Below, in pieces: positions 37,370 through 45,058 of a stretch of DNA of 45,058 nt. The stretch covers positions 1-45,058 of the forward strand of contig JAUXAP010000008.1 in the NCBI GenBank assembly GCA_030619865.1. The letters are read 5' to 3'. Below the pieces are notes generated by a model. It saw nothing but the letters and a program-made list of their open reading frames with translations, was not told the DNA's origin and did no database searches. Position numbers and translations under genes: made by a program. Every line of letters starts with the position of its first letter. Within the stretch, counting starts at the first letter, position 1. The stretch is from Dehalococcoidia bacterium. Lineage in GTDB: Bacteria; Chloroflexota; Dehalococcoidia; Dehalococcoidales; JAUXAP01.

Positions 37370-37876
37370 ATGGAAATCAGAACAGAGAAAAATCTGCAGA
37401 CTGCCTTTGCTGGGGAAAGCCAGGCTAACCGCCGCTACCTGTTCTTTGCCGAGAAGGCAGAGAAGGAAGGTTATACCCAGGTAGCCAGACTATTTCGGGC
37501 TGTGGCTGAGGCGGAAACAGTTCATGCCCACAACCACTTTAACGCTATGGGTGGAGTTGGCTCAACCAAGGAGAACCTGCTAGCCGGTGTCGTTGGGGAG
37601 CATCGTGAATTTACCAGAATGTATCCCCCTTTTATTGGGGATGCTGAAGCTGAAAATAATAAGATCGCTCAGGTTACTTTCGAATATGCCAACGAGGTAG
37701 AGCAAATCCACCACGACCACTTTCAGGAGACACTTAAAGCTGTTGAGGCGGGTCAGCAACTCAAGGACGAGCCCTATTTTGTCTGCCAGGTCTGTGGCAA
37801 TACTGCAGCCGGGGAAGCCCCTGAGAAATGCCCGGTATGTGGCGCCCCCCGCAGTAAATTCAAGCGTGTGGAGTAG
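37370..37876 (+). CDS. Rubrerythrin
   Basis: NLQTAFAGESQANRRYLFFAEKAEKEG; C-terminal rubredoxin-like CQVCGNTAAGEAPEKCPVCGAPRSKF. Confidence 0.95.
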   Translation: MEIRTEKNLQTAFAGESQANRRYLFFAEKAEKEGYTQVARLFRAVAEAETVHAHNHFNAMGGVGSTKENLLAGVVGEHREFTRMYPPFIGDAEAENNKIAQVTFEYANEVEQIHHDHFQETLKAVEAGQQLKDEPYFVCQVCGNTAAGEAPEKCPVCGAPRSKFKRVE

Positions 37877-37979
37877 GTGGAGAAGGTGTCCAGAGCCAAG
37901 CGCTTGGGCCTTGTCGTCCGAAACTAAGGAAAATCCTATTGATAATGTATTCTACCCTAAGGGCAGGCTATTACTAGGC

Positions 37980-39230
37980 TTAATCCACCCACCCTTCAAC
38001 TAAGTCTATCTCGCCCTCTTTAGTCGTTATCCTTTCATCCAGTCTAGCGTCGTGCAGCAAATCTAGTACCTCTTTGATACGGGGACCGGGGGTTATGCCC
38101 ATCCTTTTTAAGTCGTTACCGGTAAGTGACGGTCTGATATAGCGGAGCTTATCGAGGAAAAACTGGATGTGCTGGTAAATCACGAGGGAGTTGCAGGCCA
38201 ACAAATTAGCTGTAATTGCTGATAAAGAATAGTCGTGGAGGAAACGGTAAATACTGCTCGGCCGGGGTCCAGGTTGAGCCAGCCAGTCAAGCTCAGCTTT
38301 AAGATTATGGGTATCCTTCAAAATTTGAGCAAGGGCCTTAGATAACCTGAGCTGTGAAATCAGGTGCTCACTTTCCTTTGCGTTCAAGCGGTAAGCTAAA
38401 AGGGCTAGGTAGAGTCCAACCGATGGCGAATTAGGGGAGATTAGCTCCCGAGCCTGCTCAAACTTTTCAGCCAGCCAATCATCGCCCTTTAGTGCCGGGT
38501 GCAGTTTTGGTAACACCTTTAGCTTCTTAGCGCGGAGGAGGACTTTCTCTGGAAACTCCTCTTCTAAGACAAGTTCCAGCTCATGTCGTATTCGGTCGCC
38601 ACTAATAGTATCTAGCATAGATACATTTCGTTTAAGCAACTTTAGGCTATTTTCCCCCAGTTGGAAGTTCAGCCGCTGCTCATAACGCAACCCACGCCAA
38701 ATACGAGTGGCATCATCAGCAAAGCTGTTTTCATGTAGAACACGGATAAGTTTATGCTCAAGATCATCCCTGCCCCCATACAGGTCAATCAATAGGCCGT
38801 AGCGATTGGGGTTAAGCATAACAGCCATAGCGTTGATGGTGAAATCACGGCGGAATAGGTCATCCTCAATAGAGCCGGGGCTCACGCTGGGTAGCGCCCC
38901 GGGCTCAACATAGGTTTCTGAGCGGGCAGTGGCTAGGTCAACGCTCCATTTATCCCACTGAAGCTCAGCCGTACCGAAGCGACGGTGAGTTATAATTCTC
39001 CCTTGACGAACCTGGAGTAACTGCTCTGCCAGGTTTATGGCATCACCTTCCAATACTAGGTCAAGGTCAAAGTTAGGGCGTCTGAGGAGTAGGTCACGAA
39101 CTACACCACCGACAAGATATAGGCTCTGCCCTTGATTGGCAGCTAGCTCCCCAGCCACTCGCACAAAGTTAACTAACTCAGACGGCAGTTGTCTTCCAAT
39201 TTTGCTGGCTAAACTAACAATCTCTGGCAT
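37980..39230 (-). CDS. CCA tRNA nucleotidyltransferase/poly(A) polymerase family
   Basis: LYLVGGVVRDLLLRRPNFDLDLVLEGDA; RRDFTINAMAVMLN; LRVLHENSFADDATRIWRGLRYEQRL. Confidence 0.93.
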   Translation of the reverse strand: MPEIVSLASKIGRQLPSELVNFVRVAGELAANQGQSLYLVGGVVRDLLLRRPNFDLDLVLEGDAINLAEQLLQVRQGRIITHRRFGTAELQWDKWSVDLATARSETYVEPGALPSVSPGSIEDDLFRRDFTINAMAVMLNPNRYGLLIDLYGGRDDLEHKLIRVLHENSFADDATRIWRGLRYEQRLNFQLGENSLKLLKRNVSMLDTISGDRIRHELELVLEEEFPEKVLLRAKKLKVLPKLHPALKGDDWLAEKFEQARELISPNSPSVGLYLALLAYRLNAKESEHLISQLRLSKALAQILKDTHNLKAELDWLAQPGPRPSSIYRFLHDYSLSAITANLLACNSLVIYQHIQFFLDKLRYIRPSLTGNDLKRMGITPGPRIKEVLDLLHDARLDERITTKEGEIDLVEGWVD

Positions 39231-39337
39231 TTCTCTTTTTATCTATGGCGACTTAACCTGAATTATATCACAGGTCGTTATTGAATGCATCTTACATTGA
39301 CCGTAGGTTCTGCAACTGATAGGCTTAATTAAGCAAG

Positions 39338-40741
39338 ATGAAACCCGAATTAAAAGAAACTACCGAACGTTTGGGTTCCGCTCCCTTGGGTAAACTACTC
39401 CTCAGCTTGAGCTTGCCCGGAATGGCGTCAATGATAACCATGGCTCTCTATAATATCATTGATACCTTCTGGGTAGCGCGACTGGGATATCAAGCCATCG
39501 CCGCCCTGACCATTGTTCTACCTTTTCACGTATTGGTTATCGCCATCAGCGTTGGCTCTGGTATCGGCATCAGCGCCCTTGCCTCTCGGCGTTTCGGTGA
39601 GAGAAACCTTGAGGCTATCAACCAAGTCGCCGGGCAGGTTTTCCCGCTTGCCGGGCTCTCCAGTGTTATCTTCCTGATGGCTGCTGTTTTCTTTGCAGAA
39701 CCTATTCTAACTATCTGTGGAGCAACCCCGGATATTATGGACTTTGCTACGCAGTACCTGACAGTTATTGGCTTTGGCATGCCTTTCATCTTCTTTATGA
39801 TAATGGGGGGTAGCTTGTTGCGCGGTTCAGGGGATGCTATTAGACCCATGGCATTTATGATTACTGCCACCATCATTAACATTATCCTGGACCCCTTTCT
39901 CATCTTTGGCATCGGTCCTTTCCCTGAAATGGGTGTTCGTGGGGCGGCTCTGGCTACGGTAATCGCCCAACTAATCGGCGCCGGACTCACCTTTTATTAC
40001 ATCGTGGCACGCAAGTCTGCTTATCGAATAGGGCTACACAATCTTAGGCCTAATCTACCGATAATACGTGATATTTACCGTGTTGGCTTTCCCTCAATGG
40101 TCTTAGAAATTATGGAAAGCGTGGTCTTTGCCCTATTCAACTATGTTGTTTCAGCGTTCGGGTCATTAGCCCTAGCCGCTGTTGGCATCACCATACGTAT
40201 TGTTGACCTAGCCTGGATGCCCATGTGGGGTGTCTCCCAGGGACTTTTACCCATTGTGGGCTTTAACTTTGGGGCTCGCCTCTGGGATCGTTTGTGGCGG
40301 GCGGTTAAGTTAGCTTCAGGTGGTCTTATGTTGGTCACGGGTGTGGCCTTAGTGCCATTGCAAATCTTTGCCCCCGAGCTTATTGGCATCTTTAGTGATG
40401 ACCCGGAATTGATGGTTATCGCTGTGCCCGCTATGCGTATCTTCCTGTCAACACTGATTATTGTAGGCCCGTCGATTTTGTTTATCACCACTTTTCAGGG
40501 CTTGTCCAAGGGTAAAGAAGCTTTGGTCCTCTCACTAATCCGTCAATTAATTTTCTTTGTTCCGTTATTGTTTCTCCTACCTCGAATTTTAGGGATAAAC
40601 GGTATTTGGCTGTCAGTACCGATTTCAGATATCCTCGCCTTTATTGTATCAGGGCTATGGCTCTTCAGAGAGTATAAGCTACAGCAGCGAACAGGCGCAC
40701 GGTCTACTGTTCCTGTCCCGGAGGCTAACCCCAAGAACTAA
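39338..40741 (+). CDS. MATE family efflux transporter
   Basis: SLPGMASMITMALYNIIDTFWVARLG; GFGMPFIFFMIMGGSLLRGSGDAIRPM; polytopic. Confidence 0.93.
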   Translation: MKPELKETTERLGSAPLGKLLLSLSLPGMASMITMALYNIIDTFWVARLGYQAIAALTIVLPFHVLVIAISVGSGIGISALASRRFGERNLEAINQVAGQVFPLAGLSSVIFLMAAVFFAEPILTICGATPDIMDFATQYLTVIGFGMPFIFFMIMGGSLLRGSGDAIRPMAFMITATIINIILDPFLIFGIGPFPEMGVRGAALATVIAQLIGAGLTFYYIVARKSAYRIGLHNLRPNLPIIRDIYRVGFPSMVLEIMESVVFALFNYVVSAFGSLALAAVGITIRIVDLAWMPMWGVSQGLLPIVGFNFGARLWDRLWRAVKLASGGLMLVTGVALVPLQIFAPELIGIFSDDPELMVIAVPAMRIFLSTLIIVGPSILFITTFQGLSKGKEALVLSLIRQLIFFVPLLFLLPRILGINGIWLSVPISDILAFIVSGLWLFREYKLQQRTGARSTVPVPEANPKN

Positions 40742-40831
40742 ACACCTCGGCTAAACCTCCTATTTGTTTACTTGTACTCATTGTTATTTACCAAGTATTT
40801 GCTTATAATGACGGATATAAAGGTATAAGCT

Positions 40832-41374
40832 ATGAAAGTGGTCTCAATTGTGGGAATGACTGGCGCTGGCAAATCGGAAGTGTCCAAGGTATTTGAGGAG
40901 AATGGCTTTGTTAGAATAAGATTTGGTGATGTAACCGACGAAGAGATAAAGAAGAGGGGCTTAGAGCTAAACGAGGAAAATGAGCGTTACATTAGAGAGC
41001 TACTTAGAAAAGAGCATGGGATGGAGGCTTATGCCAAGCTGAATCTACCCAGAATTGATTTAGCAGTGAAGCATTCAGATGTAATAATTGACGGGCTTTA
41101 CTCCTGGGAGGAATATACCTTTCTGAAGGCACATTATGGGGAGAACTTTTATGTCGTCGCTGTCTGGGCACCACCAGGAGCAAGGTATGTTCGACTGACC
41201 AGCAGACCAAACCGACGCCTCACCCTAGAAGAAGCTGCCAATCGTGATAGAGCAGAAATTGAGAATATTAACAAAGGTGGACCTATTGCTATGGCGGATG
41301 TTACTATCATCAATGAGTCCTCTCTGGAAAATCTAAGGAAGGAAGCGATAAGGATTATCTCAAAATTAAAATGA
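40832..41374 (+). CDS. P-loop (d)NMP/dephospho-CoA kinase-like protein
   Basis: [51 protein letters not shown]. Confidence 0.8.
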   Translation: MKVVSIVGMTGAGKSEVSKVFEENGFVRIRFGDVTDEEIKKRGLELNEENERYIRELLRKEHGMEAYAKLNLPRIDLAVKHSDVIIDGLYSWEEYTFLKAHYGENFYVVAVWAPPGARYVRLTSRPNRRLTLEEAANRDRAEIENINKGGPIAMADVTIINESSLENLRKEAIRIISKLK

Positions 41375-41853
41375 AAGGGTTAATCAGACCGGATATTGAT
41401 GAGTATTTCCTGAAGATCGCCTCAGTGGCTGCCGAACGCTCAACCTGCCGTCGGCACAATGTCGTGGCAGTAGCAGTAAGGGATAAACACATATTAGCTA
41501 CCGGCTATAATGGTGCCCCTTCTGGTCTCAAGGACTGCCTTGAGCTTGGTTGTCTAAGGGATGAGTTGAATATACCCTCAGGCGAAAGACACGAAATATG
41601 CCGGGGTATCCACGCCGAGCAGAATGTAATTATACAGGCCAGCCTTCATGGGATTAGCCTTGAGGGCAGCACTATTTATGCCACTCATACGCCATGTACA
41701 CTATGTGCCAAGATGCTGGTCAATGCCAAGATAAAGCGATATGTCAGCTTCGGCAAGTATAATGATAGTACGTTTAGAGACTTATTTAGAGAAGCTGGCA
41801 TAGAACTGGATATAAAGGAAAGACCTTCCGCCCAAATAAATTATCTGGATTAG
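41371..41853 (+). CDS. Deoxycytidylate deaminase family protein
   Basis: [60 protein letters not shown]. Confidence 0.93.
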   Translation: MKGLIRPDIDEYFLKIASVAAERSTCRRHNVVAVAVRDKHILATGYNGAPSGLKDCLELGCLRDELNIPSGERHEICRGIHAEQNVIIQASLHGISLEGSTIYATHTPCTLCAKMLVNAKIKRYVSFGKYNDSTFRDLFREAGIELDIKERPSAQINYLD

Positions 41854-41856
41854 GAA

Positions 41857-42783
41857 TTGCTTAAGACCATGCCAATACCACGTGCTAAGGTAATTGTCAA
41901 TCCGGTGGCAGGCGCCTACTCAACCCACCGGAAGTGGCCTCGCATTAGCCAGATACTGCAATATGTTGGTCTATCATTTGACTATGAATATACTGAGGGG
42001 GTGGGACACGCCATAGAGCTGGCCAGAGCCGCTGCCAATAATGGTTGCCGCTATTTGGTGGCGGTAGGCGGTGATGGAACGATAAATGAGGTAGCTAATG
42101 GCATACTTGGTTCAACCGGCGCTAGTAGTACATCTCTAGGCGTAATAAGCACTGGTACCGGGAGTGACTTTGTGCGCTCAGTAGGTATCCCCCGACACTA
42201 TATCAGTGCCTGTTCATGCTTGACTAGCCAGCGAAGGGCATTGATTGATGTTGGTGTCGTTGAATACCAGAGCAAGGGGCAGACTTTACAGCGCTTTTTT
42301 GTTAATGCGGCAGGCATAGGCTTTGATGCATCAGCGGTGGAGGCTACTGAGCGCTTTCCCAAATATTTTGGTGGCACTGTTCCTTATCTGTTTGGCTTGC
42401 TTCGGACTTTGATTGGCTACCGAAATAAATCTGTTGTTCTTCGTATTGGAGATAAGGTTGAGACTGTCCGTATCCTGAGTGTGGTGGTAGCTAACGGGAG
42501 CTACCTTGGGGGTGGGATGCATGTGGCACCAGAAGCTATTCTCAATGATAATTTACTGGACGTAGTGGTTATTGGTGATATAGGCAAGTTTGACCTGCTG
42601 AAGTCATTACCAATGATATATAAGGGAACCCACGGCCAACACCCTAAAGTCAGCATAGAGAAGGCAGCCCAAATTACCGTTGAATCATCAGAACGAATTT
42701 TAGTCCACGCTGACGGTGAACTATTGGGAGAGGGTCCGGCATCTTTCTGGCTCGTGCCAGCAGCCTTGAGTATTGTAGTTTAG
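41857..42783 (+). CDS. Diacylglycerol kinase/YegS-like lipid kinase
   Basis: VIVNPVAGAYSTHRKWPRI; VAVGGDGTINEVANGILG; GVISTGTGSDFVRSVGIP. Start may be ATG 41869. Confidence 0.92.
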   Translation: MLKTMPIPRAKVIVNPVAGAYSTHRKWPRISQILQYVGLSFDYEYTEGVGHAIELARAAANNGCRYLVAVGGDGTINEVANGILGSTGASSTSLGVISTGTGSDFVRSVGIPRHYISACSCLTSQRRALIDVGVVEYQSKGQTLQRFFVNAAGIGFDASAVEATERFPKYFGGTVPYLFGLLRTLIGYRNKSVVLRIGDKVETVRILSVVVANGSYLGGGMHVAPEAILNDNLLDVVVIGDIGKFDLLKSLPMIYKGTHGQHPKVSIEKAAQITVESSERILVHADGELLGEGPASFWLVPAALSIVV

Positions 42784-42792
42784 GTACAATAT

Positions 42793-43308
42793 TCAATCTA
42801 TGTTTTCTTTCTGATAAGCCCCATGGTAGCCTTCCGTCTCTTGGGTTAACTGTAAGAAAATAAGCTGTACAATCCTGGCATTCTTTTGCAAGCGAAACCC
42901 CTGAGAATTATAGACCACCATAAGGGACTGGGAACGACCAGAATAGCCAGCATCCCATGCTGCAGTGTTCACCGTAACGCCACAGCGAAGCAGGCTCGAC
43001 CTGGGCCTGGCCAACGCCATAACATTCTTGGGCAAATGGACAATCTCATTATAGGTAATAATGTAGGCACCAGGCACCAGGTCAATAAAGCCCAGTCCAT
43101 CAAATACCAACGGGGCTAAATCAGATACAACCCTCTGGCTGTTTTTAACGGCTATCTTGCCCGGTGACTGAAGCAGTGCCACCTCACGCAGGGTGAGGTC
43201 GATGCCGTTAGGCTGCACCTGCTCCTCAAGGTCAATATAGCCTTCTATCAGTGGTGGCTTTTGCTGTATTAACTTACCGATATCTTGCTGGGATAAAATA
43301 GCTGCCAT
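42793..43308 (-). CDS. dcd: dCTP deaminase/dUTPase family
   Basis: VQPNGIDLTLREVALL; VHLPKNVMALARPRSSLLRCGVTVNTAAWDAGYSGRSQSLMVV. Start inferred at MAAILSQQDIG. Confidence 0.88.
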   Translation of the reverse strand: MAAILSQQDIGKLIQQKPPLIEGYIDLEEQVQPNGIDLTLREVALLQSPGKIAVKNSQRVVSDLAPLVFDGLGFIDLVPGAYIITYNEIVHLPKNVMALARPRSSLLRCGVTVNTAAWDAGYSGRSQSLMVVYNSQGFRLQKNARIVQLIFLQLTQETEGYHGAYQKENID

Positions 43309-43330
43309 TTCTAAGGTCTCTATAGTAGCA

Positions 43331-43374
43331 CAGGACAGCAAAAGTTTGAAGTTCTACAAGGCACCACTGTCCTA
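43331..43374. repeat. Repeat A, copy 1 (3' side of the DUF4145-like gene)
   Basis: caggacagcaaaagtttgaagttctacaaggcaccactgtccta; compare 44241-44278. Confidence 0.7.
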
Positions 43375-44082
43375 AGAGCCTTTCTTCTTAGTCGCTTCTT
43401 TTTCTGCAGCTATTTTTTTTATTGCTTGGAGATGTGTTTCCCTCTCATACCGTGCAATATACCAGTCTCTTAAAAGAATCTCTACTAGCCCTACTAACAA
43501 ATCCGCCTCTTTAGGTTCAATATTTATTATTAGATTTACATCTTGTTCCATGTGCTTGCCAACATTGCCAACGCTGCGCACAGACTCTATAGCATCCCAG
43601 GTTTTTGGGTCAACTTTGTCTTTTATCTTCTGAATTTCATCTGATAGACGCCCTGACTTTACCTTTACTTTCCAGAAATCACGGGTAATTCCTTGTAAGC
43701 ATCTCCTCGCTAAAATAGCAGCTGCCTTGGGACTCTTTTCTAAAATAAGACAAGCTTCGTTATAATCATCTCTTATTGCTTTAGGTATGTAGCTAGGGAA
43801 AGGTATCGCTTTGGACTCAGGTATTAATGACCAACTCTTAAGTAATCTGTTTTTAGATAGTAGACCACTATGTTCATCACTCACATATGCTGAATACATC
43901 TCAACATCAAAGCTTACTTTTCTACATTCAGGATTCGGGCAGACGATAAACCTTGATTGTGCTATCCTTAGCCCATCTTTGTTTACACTGCCCAATTGGG
44001 TTTCTTCAGAAGATACATCTGTCTCAGTGTTTACCGTCACTGGTCTTTGACAAAATGGACATGTCCAACTAAATGCCGTCAC
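43372..44082 (-). CDS. DUF4145-like protein with N-terminal zinc-binding motif
   Basis: CPFCQRPVTV; CPNPECRKVSF; YNEACLILEKSPKAAAILARRCLQGITRDF; SVRSVGNVGKH. Confidence 0.85.
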   Translation of the reverse strand: MTAFSWTCPFCQRPVTVNTETDVSSEETQLGSVNKDGLRIAQSRFIVCPNPECRKVSFDVEMYSAYVSDEHSGLLSKNRLLKSWSLIPESKAIPFPSYIPKAIRDDYNEACLILEKSPKAAAILARRCLQGITRDFWKVKVKSGRLSDEIQKIKDKVDPKTWDAIESVRSVGNVGKHMEQDVNLIINIEPKEADLLVGLVEILLRDWYIARYERETHLQAIKKIAAEKEATKKKGS

Positions 44083-44111
44083 TTTAATTCTCCAGCTGCT
44101 CTATCCATTGA

Positions 44112-44140
44112 AATGTAGACTATTTGCCAGGTGGTGTCAA
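44112..44140 (-). promoter_or_regulatory. Putative promoter of the DUF4145-like gene
   Basis: Minus strand TTGACA (44140-44135), 17 nt, TACATT (44117-44112). Confidence 0.6.
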
Positions 44141-44177
44141 GTACCCCTATGAACCCCATCGGAGCGAATCACGTGAT
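44136..44177. repeat. Repeat B, copy 1 (5' side of the DUF4145-like gene)
   Basis: gtcaagtacccctatgaaccccatcggagcgaatcacgtgat; compare 44685-44729. Confidence 0.75.
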
Positions 44178-44240
44178 AGGTATGTCGGTCTATGGTTGAA
44201 ATGCAAAAAGGGCAGCAGATATACAAGGTCAGTTAGTTTT

Positions 44241-44278
44241 CAGGATAGCTTGAAGTTTTATAAGGCACCGTTGTCTTA
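44241..44278. repeat. Repeat A, copy 2 (3' side of the GYD-like gene)
   Basis: caggatagcttgaagttttataaggcaccgttgtctta; compare 43331-43374. Confidence 0.7.
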
Positions 44279-44315
44279 AAATGCATCGCTTAGTTGTAGT
44301 TGATATCATTAGGAT

Positions 44316-44618
44316 TCAGCCTTTGAACGCTTTGGTAATCTCTGAAAACTGCTCCATTGGGATTAGCGTCCAAGACTCGGTTGTTCCACTCCATTTTGTC
44401 GCGAAGGATAGAGACATAGTTGCGGCGGCTCTCTCATCAGGAGCCTCGTATAGCAACATCAGGTCGTAGGGTCCTAACGTAGCGTAAGAACCAATCGGCT
44501 TGACTCCCATTTTCCGTGCCGATAAAGTTTCTTCGGCAACAGCTCTCTGCATGTGATTAATGTGTTTTATCCCTTGAGGAGTAAATTTTACTAGCGTTAC
44601 ATATGTCTTCATCAACAC
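44316..44618 (-). CDS. GYD-domain-like protein
   Basis: MKTYVTLVKFTPQGIKHI...MGVKPIGSYATLGPYDLMLLYEAPDERAAATMSLSFA. Confidence 0.85.
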   Translation of the reverse strand: MLMKTYVTLVKFTPQGIKHINHMQRAVAEETLSARKMGVKPIGSYATLGPYDLMLLYEAPDERAAATMSLSFATKWSGTTESWTLIPMEQFSEITKAFKG

Positions 44619-44660
44619 GCCACCTTCCTTTTCTCTTTTATTTGTTATGGTTAAGGCTTT

Positions 44661-44689
44661 AGTTTAGTTAACTCTTGAGGGTTTGTCAA
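44661..44689 (-). promoter_or_regulatory. Putative promoter of the GYD-like gene
   Basis: Minus strand TTGACA (44689-44684), 17 nt, TAAACT (44666-44661). Confidence 0.6.
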
Positions 44690-44729
44690 TTACCCCCACG
44701 AACCCCATTAGGGCAGATAGAGAATGATA
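44685..44729. repeat. Repeat B, copy 2 (5' side of the GYD-like gene)
   Basis: gtcaattacccccacgaaccccattagggcagatagagaatgata; compare 44136-44177. Confidence 0.75.
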
Positions 44730-44756
44730 TAATTCAGCGTGTTTTGGAAATAAAAG

Positions 44757-44784
44757 TGGCAGCGGAGGGATTTGAACCCATGCC
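44757..44784 (-). repeat. tRNA 3'-end fragment (parent tRNA unassigned)
   Basis: Reverse complement GGCATGGGTTCAAATCCCTCCGCTGCCA: T-loop GGTTCAAATCC and 3' CCA, but no upstream cloverleaf. Confidence 0.7.
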
Positions 44785-44892
44785 CAAAGGCCTGAACGTT
44801 CTTTCCGCCCATTACAATGAAGGATATAGCTAGCACTAAGGCCAGTAAGGAGTTAACCTAATGTAGCTCTGGCTTACCTCATCGTCTAACTG

Positions 44893-45058
44893 TCAAAACA
44901 AGACAGGCAGTTCTTTACGAAGTTCCCCTAATTGCCTAATTTTCCGTGCGGTTTCTTTAGTTATCTCTTGTCGCTTTTGGAACAAATCCTTGGCATTAAC
45001 AAACACACTTTGCACTCTAGGTACTTTGGTTAACTCGGAAGCAATTAAGGTCACTGAG
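44893..45058 (-). CDS. C-terminal part of an unidentified protein (runs off the right edge)
   Basis: Minus-strand open frame ...LIASELTKVPRVQSVFVNAKDLFQKRQEITKETARKIRQLGELRKELPVLF-stop. Confidence 0.5.
   Translation of the reverse strand, partial: SVTLIASELTKVPRVQSVFVNAKDLFQKRQEITKETARKIRQLGELRKELPVLF

Noticed and set aside
44757-44784. Functional tRNA gene at the right edge
   Set aside because: Only the T-loop and 3' end are recognisable; no acceptor 5' strand, D-arm or anticodon arm, and the T-stem is incomplete.

Overview
The 45 kb window reads as a bacterial chromosome segment. A Chloroflexota/Dehalococcoidia-type origin is a guess from gene content and the unlinked 23S gene; I ran no taxonomic search. 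Left edge: the 5' end of a 23S rRNA gene (minus strand) with its own promoter and no 16S gene upstream, then an intact initiator tRNA-fMet. About 0.6-8.7 kb is an accessory region containing: a secreted protein, a PIN-domain/small-protein pair, an aldo/keto reductase, a DinB-like protein, and eight tandem same-strand VOC (glyoxalase/bleomycin-resistance fold) paralogs. This region is punctuated by partial copies of the 3' part of the fMet tRNA, all in the same orientation. About 8.7-43.3 kb is mostly housekeeping or metabolic: queD, folK, mdh, fumarase, nadK, acs-like, prfA-prmC, EF-G-like, pcm, xer, TPP enzyme/aminotransferase, split transketolase, plsY, tRNA-Leu, tRNA-Cys, rsmA, ispE, rubrerythrin, CCA transferase, MATE, dCMP deaminase, diacylglycerol kinase-like and dcd. 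At the right edge (43.3-44.8 kb) two minus-strand genes (DUF4145-like and GYD-like) have matching flanking repeats (A-gene-B, A-gene-B) and end at another tRNA 3'-end fragment. The strongest lead is that tRNA 3' tails recur next to amplified or cassette-like accessory genes at both ends of the window. All eight VOC paralogs also carry Gln where the C-terminal metal-ligand Glu is expected.
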